Shown here: positions 25,033 through 34,385 of the stretch, piece after piece
Position numbering within the stretch: position 1 is the stretch's first letter
Layout of the letters: every line of letters starts with the position of its first letter
From: Streptomyces aureoverticillatus
GTDB lineage: Bacteria; Actinomycetota; Actinomycetes; Streptomycetales; Streptomycetaceae
Reading direction: 5' to 3'
Assembly: GCF_014649395.1 (NCBI RefSeq)
Contig: NZ_BMSY01000001.1
Coordinates: forward strand, 1 to 64,000
Length of the DNA: 64,000 nucleotides
Translations under genes and position numbers: made by a program
Notes under the pieces: generated by a model
Seen by the model: only the letters and a program-made list of their open reading frames with translations
Told to the model about the DNA's origin: nothing
The model's database searches: none

Positions 25033-25518
25033 CTAGCCGACAAGCTCGGCCAGGTGGTGCAGCGAGTTGGTGAGGTGCTCGGGGCCGAACGGCGGGAAGT
25101 GGAGGTACTCCCGGATGGACTGCGGCACCGCCGACCAGTCGTAGGTGAGCGTGACCCTGGTCTCGGACGGGCCGAGGGACGCGAGGTCGTAACGCCAGCT
25201 CCAGCCGCCGAACTCCAGGTGACCGTCCTCCTTCTCCTCCCCCGTCAGCCAGCCGACGGCGCGCGGCGGGTCGATCACGTCGACCTTGTTGGCCACCTGG
25301 TACCGACCGTCCGGATGGTTGGGGTGATACATGCCCATCCGGAAAATCTGTCCCGCCTCGGTCAGCGGCGCCCGGTCGACAGCCTCCGAGACCCAGCCGG
25401 TGCCGTCGATCGCGGCGTGGGTGGTCGGGTCCGCCAACACCGCGAACACCCTCTCGGCGGGCCCACCGACAATCAGGGTGGCGCTCACGTTCTCCTGGTC
25501 CACGTTCTCCTGATCCAC
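25033..25518 (-). CDS. SRPBCC (START/AHSA1-like) family protein
   Basis: 161 aa with the hydrophobic-pocket fold: SATLIVGGPAERVFAVLADP at the start, ending in a long helix (GPEHLTNSLHHLAELV). Binds or modifies an unknown hydrophobic ligand. The N-terminus begins with a 15-bp tandem duplication giving VDQENVDQEN; either GTG (25518 or 25527) could start, and I chose the one with AGGAG at better spacing. Confidence 0.85.
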   Translation of the reverse strand: MDQENVDQENVSATLIVGGPAERVFAVLADPTTHAAIDGTGWVSEAVDRAPLTEAGQIFRMGMYHPNHPDGRYQVANKVDVIDPPRAVGWLTGEEKEDGHLEFGGWSWRYDLASLGPSETRVTLTYDWSAVPQSIREYLHFPPFGPEHLTNSLHHLAELVG

Positions 25519-25556
25519 GGTGTGCACGCTCCTCGTCGTCTGATCTCGGACCACCC

Positions 25557-26003
25557 TCAAGCATCCGCCCGGGGGATCCGGGCGCGGACCGTCTTGCCCT
25601 GCTCCGGACGCAGGAACCATCCCACTTCGTGAGCGAGTTCGCGTACGACCAGCAGCCCCCGCCCATCCTCCCCGAGCGACGCCCCGGCCGCCGCGGCCCG
25701 GGACCCGAACCCGGGAAACGCGGGATTCGGGTCCGAGACGTCGACGATGAGACCGCCGTCCTCTGCGACGGCGAGCCGCAGCCACAGGTGGTGGCCCGCC
25801 ACCTTGCCGTGCCGCGCGGCGTTGGCGACGAGCTCGGAGACGACGAGTACGGCGTCGTCGATGTCGCCCTGCCACTGCCAGGAGGTCAGCCTGCGGCGCG
25901 TGTGCAGGCGCGCCAGGCGCGCGGCCGCGCGGGTCATTGGGTAACTGGAGGACCAGTCGCGGGTGGGGAGGGCTGGGGAGGGGGCAGCGGTTGGGTTGGT
26001 CAT
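25557..26003 (-). CDS. ATP-binding anti-sigma-factor-like HATPase protein
   Basis: 148 aa HATPase_c domain of the SpoIIAB/RsbW type: N-box ELVANAARHGKVAGHH and G1/G2 boxes VDVSDPNPAF and GEDGRGLLVVREL. Such small kinases bind sigma or anti-sigma partners; in Streptomyces they often sit beside WhiJ-like HTH and DUF397 genes, as here. ATG at 26003. Divergent from the XRE gene at 26180. Confidence 0.9.
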   Translation of the reverse strand: MTNPTAAPSPALPTRDWSSSYPMTRAAARLARLHTRRRLTSWQWQGDIDDAVLVVSELVANAARHGKVAGHHLWLRLAVAEDGGLIVDVSDPNPAFPGFGSRAAAAGASLGEDGRGLLVVRELAHEVGWFLRPEQGKTVRARIPRADA

Positions 26004-26179
26004 GCAACTACGGTTGCGGGCCTGCCCGTTCGGTTGCAATCGAAAGGCCACTGAATATCCAACGGGGGAACATTGGACTATGCCGGAATATGCGCAAGTG
26101 GCTGCACGGTCTCAGGTGGGGATGCCACGCTCGACGCTCAGCAACCACTAACGCACACTGCGCAATGAGAGCGGGCGGC

Positions 26180-27061
26180 ATGGCAGCAAAGCGCGGGCGC
26201 ACCAGTCAGCGCCTGGAACTGGGTCTACAGCTGAGGCAGTTGCGCGAGACCTGTGGACAGGGCGAGACCGGAGGCGGCCTTACTCGGAAACAGGCAGTCC
26301 AAGGGCTGAAGATCTCCGAGACCTCGCTGCAACGGATCGAGACCGGCGCCCTCAACTTCCGGAACGTGGGCGACTTGCGCAAGCTGCTGAGCAAGTACGG
26401 CGTCACGGACGAGGCCGTGATCGAGTCCTTCATCAACCTCAACCGCGAGTCGTCGACGCAGGATTGGCTGACGCAGTACCGGGGCCCAATGCCGCCCGAA
26501 CTGCCTGCGTTCGTCGGCCTTGAGCCCGAGGCCCGCAGCATGAAGGCGTACCACCCGACGCTGGTGCACGGGCTCCTCCAGACCGAGGACTACGCCACCG
26601 CACTGCACGAGGTGCAGAAGCCGGTCGAGGAGACGCCGTCGGATCTCGTCCGAAGTAGCGTGGAACTACGCATGAAACGCCAGGAGATCCTCACCCGCGA
26701 GGACCCGGTCAAGCTGCACGTCATCCTCGGCGAGGCCGCGCTGCGATATCCGGTCGGAGGCGCCGCGTCGATGCGCGAGCAGTACGCGAAACTGGAGGAG
26801 GTGTCGACTCTTGAGCACGTCACGCTCCAAGTACTGCCGTTCCGTTGGGGGTACCGCACCACCAACGACTTCGCGATCCTCGACCTGGGAGACCGGATTC
26901 CGCCCCGAGTCCAGATCGACAGCGCATGGAACGCCGTTTCCACCTCGGACAAGCCGCGTGAAGTCGCCCGCTTCACCCGCCGGTTCGACGCTCTGGTCGC
27001 GTCGGCTCTGCCGCCCGAGGACACCGCCAAGTTTCTGCACCGACTAGACCGAGAGCTGTGA
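26180..27061 (+). CDS. XRE-family regulator with DUF5753 (WhiJ/Scr1-like)
   Basis: 293 aa. N-terminal HTH (AVQGLKISETSLQRIETG) followed by a DUF5753 domain (HPTLVHGLLQTEDYATALHE, LPFRWGYRTTNDFAILDL). Family knowledge: WhiJ-type regulators act in development together with DUF397 partners. ATG at 26180; ATG 26165 would add five residues. The next start follows the stop by 4 nt. Confidence 0.92.
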   Translation: MAAKRGRTSQRLELGLQLRQLRETCGQGETGGGLTRKQAVQGLKISETSLQRIETGALNFRNVGDLRKLLSKYGVTDEAVIESFINLNRESSTQDWLTQYRGPMPPELPAFVGLEPEARSMKAYHPTLVHGLLQTEDYATALHEVQKPVEETPSDLVRSSVELRMKRQEILTREDPVKLHVILGEAALRYPVGGAASMREQYAKLEEVSTLEHVTLQVLPFRWGYRTTNDFAILDLGDRIPPRVQIDSAWNAVSTSDKPREVARFTRRFDALVASALPPEDTAKFLHRLDREL

Positions 27062-27065
27062 ACCC

Positions 27066-27284
27066 ATGAACGCTCGCTTCAACGCGCCCGACCTCGCCCC
27101 CGACTGGGCGTGGCGCAAATCGTCGTACAGCGACGGCACGCCCAGCAGTTGCGTCGAGGTCGCCGACCTCACCCGCCACCCCACGGGAAGCATCGGCATA
27201 CGCGACTCCAAGACCCCCCAAGGCCCCGCCCTGGTCCTCGGCCTCCCGGCCTGGAACGCGTTCCTGACGTCAGTCGTCAAGTAG
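27066..27284 (+). CDS. DUF397 protein (WhiJ-partner type)
   Basis: 72 aa, the usual size. Signature WRKSSYSDGTPSSCVEVADL and RDSKTPQGPALVL. DUF397 proteins accompany and probably antagonise the XRE/DUF5753 regulator. ATG at 27066, co-transcribed with it. Confidence 0.93.
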   Translation: MNARFNAPDLAPDWAWRKSSYSDGTPSSCVEVADLTRHPTGSIGIRDSKTPQGPALVLGLPAWNAFLTSVVK

Positions 27285-27350
27285 CCGCCCACGGTGACTG
27301 AAACGGGCCGACCACGCCGGAGAGGACCCGTACCGTACATGATGATCACC

Positions 27351-27360
27351 GCAACGTTGC
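27351..27360. promoter_or_regulatory. GCAACGTTGC palindrome before the WXG-like module
   Basis: A perfect 10-bp palindrome lies 29 nt upstream of the ATG at 27389, in a locally A/T-richer gap (27285-27388). Could be an operator or part of the promoter. Confidence 0.35.
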
Positions 27361-27388
27361 GATGGCACATGAACGGGGAGGGGCACGC

Positions 27389-27832
27389 ATGGCGTGGGAG
27401 GAGTGGGAGCGGCTCAAAACCGAGGCTGCCGCTCAGCACAGCGAACAGACGCAACTGAACCAGGTGCCGACCGGCCCCGGAGACAGCTCCGGCGACTTGG
27501 TGTCGGACAAGGCGGCTTGGTCCAAGGGCGGCCACGACGTCGGCTCGCTCCGGGAAGGCATCGGCAAGGCGCTGGGGAAGCTCGCCGAGGGCCAGAGCGG
27601 CCTCGGAGCAGACACTGGCTGCCGAACCGCGGCCGCACAGAAGGAAGTTCATGACTCCTGGGAGCGCTACGTCAAGAAGGTGAGCCGCCGGTGCGGAAAG
27701 CTCGCGGATCTGCTGGAGAAGGCCGGCAACGATCAGTTGAAGACCGACGAAGCGATCATGGCCGAGATCGGCAACTTGAAGGTGGCGTACGGCGATACTC
27801 CCGCGATCGGCGGCCAGGGCAAGGGTCGGTAG
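27389..27832 (+). CDS. Hypothetical helical protein (WXG/ESX-like)
   Basis: 147 aa, almost wholly helical, with WERLKTEAAAQHS, WSKGG and a central SWERYVKKVSRRCGKLADLL. The small helical fold and its position directly before a DUF1023 hydrolase resemble WXG100-type proteins, though no exact WXG turn is present. ATG at 27389 with GGAGGGG. The downstream gene follows after 9 nt. No signal peptide. Confidence 0.65.
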   Translation: MAWEEWERLKTEAAAQHSEQTQLNQVPTGPGDSSGDLVSDKAAWSKGGHDVGSLREGIGKALGKLAEGQSGLGADTGCRTAAAQKEVHDSWERYVKKVSRRCGKLADLLEKAGNDQLKTDEAIMAEIGNLKVAYGDTPAIGGQGKGR

Positions 27833-27841
27833 TCGGACGTC

Positions 27842-29686
27842 ATGGATCTCACAACCCTCAAGGCCCTCAAGCCGTCCGAGTACGCGGAAGCGGCCGACGG
27901 CTACCGCCGCACCTCCGACATGGCGAACGCGGCCCATGACCGCGTCACGACTCAGATCGCCGTAGCCATGCGGAAGTCGTTGAAGGGCGAGACCGCGGCG
28001 GCGGCGATCAAGCAGCTGACGGAGCTGGGGAAGAACTTCCACTACATCCAGACCGAGTGCGGTCTCGTCGGTTCGGCCCTCGACGCGTTCTCGTACGAGA
28101 TGGAAGCGGCCAAGAAGAAGCTCGACGCGGCCCTGGCGGACGCCAAGGTCGCCGGCCTCACCGTGCACGCCGACGGTTCCGTCAGCTATCCGCCGGGCGG
28201 CGAGAAGAGCAAGGACGGCAAGACCCCGGAGGGCGGCACGGCCACCGGCCTGACGGACGACACCGCCTCCGCCGTCGGCCGCCAGGCCGCCGACTTCAAC
28301 CCCAACCCCAAGGCCCGACTCGCCCAGGACTGCGCGGACGCGATCGCCGCGGCCCTCAAGGAAGCGACTGAGGCCGACACGAAGTGGGCGCCGAAGCTGC
28401 GAGCGCTGAAGGCCGACGACGACCTGACCGTCAGCGCCCGGGACTGGAGCGACGTCTCGTCGGACACCAAGGGTGTGAAGGCGGCGGGCAAGGAGTACCT
28501 CGACTCGATGCCGCAGCCGCCCAGCAAGGGCGACCCGAAGGCCAACGCCGAGTGGTGGAAGGGCCTCGACGCCGACGAGAAGGCGGCCTGGATCGCCATG
28601 CGACCGGATTCCGTCGGCAACTTGGACGGCCTGCCGTCCACGGTCCGGGACGAGGCGAACCGGATGGTCCTCGCCGAGGCCCGCGGCAACGCGCAGGTCG
28701 AGTACGAGACATGGCTGAAGAAGAATCCGGAGCCGGCTCGGTACACGGACTACATCAACCCCATGACGGGGACCATCATGAAGGGCGTCAAAGTCGACAA
28801 CCCCGCATGGGAGAAGTGGGAGGAGGCACGGAAGAACGCTCACAAATCCATCGACGGTATGGACGCGATCCAGCGGCGCTTCGACGCGTCCGGCTTCAAA
28901 AGCGCGCCCGACAGCACCAAAAGCCTGCCCGAGGCTTACTTGCTGGGATTCAGCACCGAGGGGGACGGCCGCGCGATCGTCGCCAACGGAAATCCGGACA
29001 CCGCAGACCATCAGGCGGTCTACGTGCCGGGGACGTCTGCGGAGCTCGGAAAGGCCGAAGGGGACATAAACCGCGCGGTCAAGGTATGGAACTCGGCAGA
29101 CGGCCTGGCCGGAGGGAAGTCCGTTTCCACCATCACTTGGATCGGATACGACGCACCTGACACCGTCGAAAAGGACGCACCCTTCGAGCACTACGCGTAC
29201 GACGGCGCACCGGCGTTCAACCGCTTCTTGGACGGCCTGGGGGCATCACACACCGGCGAAACGGAACCGCACCGCACCGTGATCGGTCATTCGTACGGGT
29301 CGACCCTCATCGGTGCAGCGGCCGAGACAGGGCGCCTCAACGCCGATGATGTCGTCTTCGCGGGCAGCCCCGGCGTGAAGGTTTCGGGTGCCGATGAGAT
29401 GGATGTCCCCAAGGGACATGTGTGGAACGAGGAGGCCAAGGGCGACGTGGTTCCGGACATGGGCCGCTTTGGGCATGGCGGGGGCATCTTCATCGTCCCC
29501 AGCGATCCGATATTTGGCGCCAACCAAATGCTCACGGACACCGAAGGCCACAGTGGCTACTGGGACGAGAAGTCGATGAGCCTGCTGAATCAAGCCCGGG
29601 TAGTGGCGGGGCAAGGTGGTGAAGTGGAGTTGGAGCCTCCGCCCAACAACCCATTGACGAGTGACGAAGTGAAGCGCGCAAAGTAG
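27842..29686 (+). CDS. DUF1023 alpha/beta hydrolase with N-terminal helical (WXG-like) domain
   Basis: 614 aa. Residues 1-120 are helical and Ala/Lys-rich, like WXG-type export domains; the C-terminal third holds the DUF1023 hydrolase with nucleophile elbow GHSYGS, DVVFAGSPGV and a late region GDVVPDMGRFGHGG that could supply Asp/His. No signal peptide. DUF1023 proteins often carry helical domains tied to type VII-like export. GC drops after about 28,800, and a lipoprotein gene follows after 12 nt. Possible substrate: lipids or cell-envelope esters. Toxin function is only a guess. Confidence 0.8.
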   Translation: MDLTTLKALKPSEYAEAADGYRRTSDMANAAHDRVTTQIAVAMRKSLKGETAAAAIKQLTELGKNFHYIQTECGLVGSALDAFSYEMEAAKKKLDAALADAKVAGLTVHADGSVSYPPGGEKSKDGKTPEGGTATGLTDDTASAVGRQAADFNPNPKARLAQDCADAIAAALKEATEADTKWAPKLRALKADDDLTVSARDWSDVSSDTKGVKAAGKEYLDSMPQPPSKGDPKANAEWWKGLDADEKAAWIAMRPDSVGNLDGLPSTVRDEANRMVLAEARGNAQVEYETWLKKNPEPARYTDYINPMTGTIMKGVKVDNPAWEKWEEARKNAHKSIDGMDAIQRRFDASGFKSAPDSTKSLPEAYLLGFSTEGDGRAIVANGNPDTADHQAVYVPGTSAELGKAEGDINRAVKVWNSADGLAGGKSVSTITWIGYDAPDTVEKDAPFEHYAYDGAPAFNRFLDGLGASHTGETEPHRTVIGHSYGSTLIGAAAETGRLNADDVVFAGSPGVKVSGADEMDVPKGHVWNEEAKGDVVPDMGRFGHGGGIFIVPSDPIFGANQMLTDTEGHSGYWDEKSMSLLNQARVVAGQGGEVELEPPPNNPLTSDEVKRAK

Positions 29687-29698
29687 GAGAACCCAGAC

Positions 29699-30235
29699 GT
29701 GAAAACCAGGACGCGCGCCTCCGTGCTCGCCGTACCCCTTGTACTCATGACCCTGACTGGATGCGGAATGAACGAAGATAAAAGCGACGGCGCCCCGTTC
29801 GCGGGTACGAGCACCTCACGCGAAGCGTCCGACAGGATGAAAAAGATCTCCAGCGGCGTATACGACCTGATCGGCGTGAAGGGAAAGGCGTCAGAAAACC
29901 TTCCGAGTGTCACGGAATGCTCAGGAAAGGACACCAAGACGCACTTCAGCATCTTCCACCCGTGGAGCTTCACCCCCGCCTCGGCGGGCGACCTCGACGA
30001 AGCGATGGCACGACTGAAGCGGGAATTGCCGAAGCACGGCTGGAAGATCGTCGAGTATGGGCCGAACACCAGCAAGAACAAGAGTCTTACCCTGGTCGCC
30101 GACAACGACAACAAGAAGGTCAGCATAAGGGTCATCAAAATGTCGAAGAGTGACCGTCCCATGCTCAGCCTCAACCTCGTCTCCGGCTGCTACAAGGTCC
30201 CGGACGGTGAAGAGGTCGACCTCTACCCCTCGTGA
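29699..30235 (+). CDS. Lipoprotein of unknown function
   Basis: 178 aa with a lipobox (LMTLTGC). The mature part is mixed alpha/beta with one Cys near each end (VTECSG and VSGCYK), likely disulfide-bonded. GTG at 29699 preceded by AGGAG. It ends the WXG-like/DUF1023 operon, so it may be an immunity or accessory partner of the hydrolase. Lower GC than its neighbours. The family is not recognised. Confidence 0.75.
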   Translation: MKTRTRASVLAVPLVLMTLTGCGMNEDKSDGAPFAGTSTSREASDRMKKISSGVYDLIGVKGKASENLPSVTECSGKDTKTHFSIFHPWSFTPASAGDLDEAMARLKRELPKHGWKIVEYGPNTSKNKSLTLVADNDNKKVSIRVIKMSKSDRPMLSLNLVSGCYKVPDGEEVDLYPS

Positions 30236-30264
30236 GGCATCGGCCGGCGAGTACGCCGCCGACA

Positions 30265-30289
30265 GGCCCCGGCCCTCCGGACCGGGGCC
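30265..30289. terminator. Stem-loop between the lipoprotein gene and dctA
   Basis: GGCCCCGG and CCGGGGCC pair around a 9-nt loop between convergent genes. Confidence 0.75.
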
Positions 30290-30295
30290 GGGCAC

Positions 30296-31705
30296 CTACA
30301 CCTTCGCCGCTTCCTTCTCCAGCACCACCGGCTCCCGGCCGGGCTCCGGAACAGCCCCCGCCCCCGCCGGAGAGTCCTCGTCCAGCAACGTCCGCTCGTC
30401 GAAGGGAAGCTTGCCGTCCAGGACGGCAGCGACCCGCTCCCGATCGACCTCCTTGGTCCACGTACCGATCAGCAGCGTCGCCACCGCGTTGCCCGCGAAG
30501 TTGGTCAGCGCCCGCGCCTCGCTCATGAAGCGGTCGACGCCGATGATCAGGCCGACGCCGTCGACCAGGGCGGGCTTGTGGGACTGGAGGCCGCTGGCGA
30601 GGACGGCGATGCCCGAACCGGAGACGCCCGCCGCGCCCTTGGACGCGATCATCATGAAGAGGAGCAGGGAGATCTGCTCGCCGATGCCCAGCGGCTGGTC
30701 CATCGCGTCGGCGATGAACAGGGACGCCATGGTCAGGTAGATCATCGTGCCGTCGAGGTTGAAGGAGTAGCCGGTCGGCACGGTGATGCCGACGACGGGA
30801 CGGCTCACGCCCAGGTGCTCCATCTTCGCGATGAGGCGCGGCAGCGCCGACTCCGAGGAGGAGGTGGAGAGGATCAGGAGGAACTCGCGGCCCAGGTACC
30901 TGAGCAGCTTGAACAGGTTCACGCCGGTCGCGAGGCGCAGCAGCGTGCCCAGCACCACCAGGATGAACAGGGCACAGGTGACGTAGAAGCCGATCATGAT
31001 GGTGGCGAGCGCCTTCAGGGCGTCCGTGCCGGTCTCGCCGATCACGGCGGCCATCGCGCCGAACGCGCCGAGCGGCGCCGCCCACATGATCATGCCGAGC
31101 ACGCGGAAGACCAGCCTCTGGATGTGCTGCACCCCGCGGAGCACCGGCTCGCCCGTGCGGCCCATGGCCTGCAGGGCGAAGCCGACGAGGAGGGCGACGA
31201 GCAGGGTCTGGAGCACCTCGCCCTCGGTGAAGGCGGAGACCATCGTCTTGGGGATGATGCCGAGCGCGAAGTCGACCAGGCCCTTGTCCGCCTCGTCGGC
31301 GGCGGTGTGGCCCGCCTTCTTGTCCGACGAGGTCAGGTCCATGCCGTCGCCGGGGTGCAGGATGTTGCCGACGATCAGGCCGATGGCGAGGGCGACCACC
31401 GACATCGCCATGAAGTAGGCGAGCGCGAGCCCGCCGACCTTGCCGACCTTGGCCGCCTGCCGCACCGAACCGACCCCGAGCACGATCGTGCAGAAGATGA
31501 TCGGCGAGATCATCATCTTGATCAGGTTCACGAAGCCGGTGCCGATCGGCTTGAGCTCCTTGGCGAAGTCCGGCGCGATGAAGCCGACGGCGATGCCGAG
31601 CAGTACGGCGGCGATGACGGCGATGTAGAGGTAGTGGGTCCGGTCCCGCTTCGCGGGCGGTCCGCCCGTACCGGCGGCGTCGGCCGCCGTCTGTCCCTGT
31701 GCCAC
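30296..31705 (-). CDS. dctA: Dicarboxylate/amino acid:cation symporter (DctA family)
   Basis: 469 aa, eight TM helices and two re-entrant loops. The serine-rich HP1 motif STSSSESALP and the TM7 motif GYSFNLDGTMIYL are typical; SKGAAGVSGSG forms HP2. It imports C4-dicarboxylates such as succinate, fumarate and malate with cations. GTG at 31705 after AAGGAGG. Divergent from a CitA/CitB-like two-component system that probably controls it. Confidence 0.93.
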   Translation of the reverse strand: MAQGQTAADAAGTGGPPAKRDRTHYLYIAVIAAVLLGIAVGFIAPDFAKELKPIGTGFVNLIKMMISPIIFCTIVLGVGSVRQAAKVGKVGGLALAYFMAMSVVALAIGLIVGNILHPGDGMDLTSSDKKAGHTAADEADKGLVDFALGIIPKTMVSAFTEGEVLQTLLVALLVGFALQAMGRTGEPVLRGVQHIQRLVFRVLGMIMWAAPLGAFGAMAAVIGETGTDALKALATIMIGFYVTCALFILVVLGTLLRLATGVNLFKLLRYLGREFLLILSTSSSESALPRLIAKMEHLGVSRPVVGITVPTGYSFNLDGTMIYLTMASLFIADAMDQPLGIGEQISLLLFMMIASKGAAGVSGSGIAVLASGLQSHKPALVDGVGLIIGVDRFMSEARALTNFAGNAVATLLIGTWTKEVDRERVAAVLDGKLPFDERTLLDEDSPAGAGAVPEPGREPVVLEKEAAKV

Positions 31706-31882
31706 GGGTGCCTCCTTGGGCTACGTACCTGCGTACGACCGGCGTCTGCGTCCTCGCTGGTCGTCGTCGCTAGTCGTGCGGCTCACGTCCTGGCGATTCC
31801 GGGTGACTATCTCCTGGCCTGTGACGGCGGTCACGGTTACGTTCATTTAGTTCGTACACAGCCGCCACGGCAGACTGGCACC

Positions 31883-33565
31883 ATGCCCCAGGCCCCCCGC
31901 CCGCCCCGCCGACCCCGCGGCCCCCGCAGCCTCGCCGGTCAGCTCTTCGCGATGCAGGTGGTCCTGGTGGCGGTCGTGGTCGCGGGCTGTGCCCTGTTCA
32001 CGTACCTGAGCGACCGGCACCAGGCGGAGGAGGCCGCGCGCCGCCAGGCCACGGCGGCGGCCCGCGCGGTGGCGGACGCGCCCTCGGTGCGGGAGGCGAT
32101 CCGCGGTGACGATCCGTCCCGCAGTCTTCAGCCGTACGCATCCGACGTGCAGCGGCACACCGGCGTCGCGTTCGTGACGATCATGGATCCGCGCGGTATC
32201 CGCTGGACCCACCCCGACCCGGACCGCATCGGCGAGCGCTTCCTCGGGCACACCGCGGAGGCGCTGCGCGGCCAGACGTTCACCGAGATCTACACCGGCA
32301 CCCTCGGCCCGTCCGTGCGCGTGGTCACGCCCGTTCTCGACGGCGGGGACGACCGGCGCGGCGACAGCGGCCGCATCGTCGGCCTGGTCAGCGCGGGCAT
32401 CACCATCGACGAGATCAGCGAGAAGGCGCGCGGCCAGCTCGTGGCGCTGCTCGGCGTCGCGGCCGGCGCGCTCGTGCTCGGCGCCGTGGGTACGTACGTG
32501 ATCAACGCCCGGCTCCGCCGCAGCACCCACGGCATGAACGCCGCCGAGCTGAGCCGCATGCACGACTACCACGAGGCCACGCTGCACGCCGTGCGCGAGG
32601 GGCTGCTGATGCTGGACGGGCGGCGGCGCGTCGCGCTCATCAACGACGGCGCGCGCGAGCTGCTCGGGGTGCCCGAGGGCGTCGTCGGCCGGTACGTCAC
32701 CGACCTCGGCCTTCCCGCGCCGCTCACCGGCGCGCTGCTCGACGCCGAGCCGCGCGTGGACGAGGTGCACCTGACGGCCGACCGGGTGCTGGTCGTGAAC
32801 ACCTCGCCGGTGTCCGGCGGCGACCGCGAGGGCACCGTGGTGACCCTGCGCGACCACACCGAACTCCAGGCCCTGGCAGGCGAGTTGAACTCCGAGCGCG
32901 GCTTCACCCGGGCGCTGCGCTCGCAGGCCCACGAGGCCGCGAACCGGCTGCACACCGTCGTCTCGCTGATCGAGCTCGGCCGCGCGGACGAGGCGGTGGA
33001 GTTCGCCACCGCCGAGCTGGAGCTGGCGCAGGCCCTCACCGACCGGGTCGTCGACGCCGTCAACGAACCCGTCCTCGCCGCCCTGCTGCTCGGCAAGGCC
33101 GCCCAGGCCAACGAGCACGGCGTGGAGCTGGTCGTCTCCGCCGACACCAGCATCGACGACGGCATGCTCCCGCCCGGACTGCCGCCGCGCGACCTGGTGA
33201 CCATCCTCGGCAACCTCATCGACAACGCCGTGGACGCGGCCCAGGGCTCCCCCGCGGCCCGCGTCACGGTGACGGCCCGCACGGCCGGTGGAGCGTCCGG
33301 CGGCCTGCTCCTCCGGGTCACGGACACGGGCCCCGGCGTGGACCCCTCCCAGCGCGAGGCGGTCTTCCGGCACGGCTGGAGCACGAAGGCCCCCTCGGGC
33401 CGGGGCCTCGGCCTCTCCCTGGTCCACCAGACGGTGACCCGGCACGGGGGGACACTGACACTGACGGAACCGGAGGGCGGCGGGGCGGAGTTCACGGCGA
33501 GCCTGCCGCTGGAGGCCGTACCGGCCGTGGGCGGCGTGCGTACAGACGGAAAGGCCGACAGATGA
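31883..33565 (+). CDS. Sensor histidine kinase, CitA/DcuS type
   Basis: 560 aa. TM1 near 22-42, an external PDC/Cache-like domain with IRWTHPDPDRIGERF (citrate/C4-dicarboxylate sensor type), TM2 near 185-205, a cytoplasmic PAS and a Spo0B-type H-box (AHEAANRLHTVVSLIELG), then HATPase with NLIDNAVDAA and GRGLGLSLV. ATG at 31883. Its stop overlaps the response regulator start (ATGA). It is divergent from dctA, so the ligand is likely a C4-dicarboxylate or citrate. Confidence 0.92.
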   Translation: MPQAPRPPRRPRGPRSLAGQLFAMQVVLVAVVVAGCALFTYLSDRHQAEEAARRQATAAARAVADAPSVREAIRGDDPSRSLQPYASDVQRHTGVAFVTIMDPRGIRWTHPDPDRIGERFLGHTAEALRGQTFTEIYTGTLGPSVRVVTPVLDGGDDRRGDSGRIVGLVSAGITIDEISEKARGQLVALLGVAAGALVLGAVGTYVINARLRRSTHGMNAAELSRMHDYHEATLHAVREGLLMLDGRRRVALINDGARELLGVPEGVVGRYVTDLGLPAPLTGALLDAEPRVDEVHLTADRVLVVNTSPVSGGDREGTVVTLRDHTELQALAGELNSERGFTRALRSQAHEAANRLHTVVSLIELGRADEAVEFATAELELAQALTDRVVDAVNEPVLAALLLGKAAQANEHGVELVVSADTSIDDGMLPPGLPPRDLVTILGNLIDNAVDAAQGSPAARVTVTARTAGGASGGLLLRVTDTGPGVDPSQREAVFRHGWSTKAPSGRGLGLSLVHQTVTRHGGTLTLTEPEGGGAEFTASLPLEAVPAVGGVRTDGKADR

Positions 33566-34248
33566 CCGAGCCAAACATCCGGGTCCTGGTCGTCGAAGAC
33601 GACCCCGTCGCGGCGGACGCCCACGTCCTCTACGTCAACAGAGTCCCCGGCTTCGAGGCGACAGCCACGGCCCACACCGCCGCGGAAGCCCGCCGCGCCC
33701 TGGACAGAACGCCCGTCGACCTGATCCTCCTGGACCTGAACCTCCCCGACGGCCACGGCCTGGCCCTCGCCCGCACCCTGCGCGCCGCGGGCCACCGCGC
33801 GGACGTCATCGCGGTGACGTCGGCCCGCGACCTGGCGGTGGTCCGCGAGGGCGTCTCCCTCGGCGTGGTCCAGTACGTACTGAAGCCCTTCACCTTCGCG
33901 ACCCTGCGCGACCGCCTCACCCGCTACGCGGAATTCCGCACCGCCGCGGGCGAGGCGACGGGCCAGGACGAGGTCGACCGCGCCCTGGCCACCCTCCGCT
34001 CCCCCGCCCCCGCCGCCCTGCCCAAAGGGCTCAGCGGCCCCACCCTGGAGAAGGTGACCCGTACGCTCCAGGACGCCGCCCCCGAGGGCCGCACCGCCGC
34101 GGCGACGGCGGACTCCACGGGCCTGTCCCGCATCACGGCCCGCCGCTACCTGGAGCACCTGGTGTCCACGGGCCGCGCCGCCCGCAGCCCCCAGTACGGC
34201 CACGTGGGCCGCCCGGAACTGATCTACCGCTGGCTGCCGCCGGCCTGA
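33562..34248 (+). CDS. Response regulator, CitB/DcuR type
   Basis: 228 aa. Receiver domain with acidic pocket VEDDP, phospho-Asp in LILLDLNLP, Thr in AVTSA and Lys in VLKPF. The C-terminal HTH (TADSTGLSRITARRYLEHL) is of the CitB type. Paired with the kinase by ATGA overlap; the likely target is dctA. Confidence 0.92.
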   Translation: MTEPNIRVLVVEDDPVAADAHVLYVNRVPGFEATATAHTAAEARRALDRTPVDLILLDLNLPDGHGLALARTLRAAGHRADVIAVTSARDLAVVREGVSLGVVQYVLKPFTFATLRDRLTRYAEFRTAAGEATGQDEVDRALATLRSPAPAALPKGLSGPTLEKVTRTLQDAAPEGRTAAATADSTGLSRITARRYLEHLVSTGRAARSPQYGHVGRPELIYRWLPPA

Positions 34249-34267
34249 TCCACACGACGGGACCCGG

Positions 34268-34322
34268 GCAACGCAAGCCCGTTGCAAGGGCATTGACCTT
34301 GGTCCGAGCCCGCGCTTACGTT
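34268..34322 (+). promoter_or_regulatory. Promoter and dyad upstream of the sugar ABC operon
   Basis: TTGACC (34293-34298) and TACGTT (34317-34322) are 18 bp apart. Immediately upstream is the dyad GCAACG-CAAGCC-CGTTGC (34268-34285), a plausible LacI or ROK-type repressor or activator site. Confidence 0.55.
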
Positions 34323-34385
34323 CACCGCACCGGCAGCCGCCGCGTGCGGCGGCGCAGCCGCGTCGGACCGTAGGAGGTCGTGCCC

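Noticed and set aside
26080..26151. 23-codon ORF before the XRE gene
   Set aside because: A start (ATG near 26080) and stop exist, but there is no family match, no strong ribosome site, and it lies in a divergent promoter region.
26180..27284. Classical toxin-antitoxin pair
   Set aside because: XRE-DUF5753 plus DUF397 is the developmental WhiJ type; neither product has a toxin fold.
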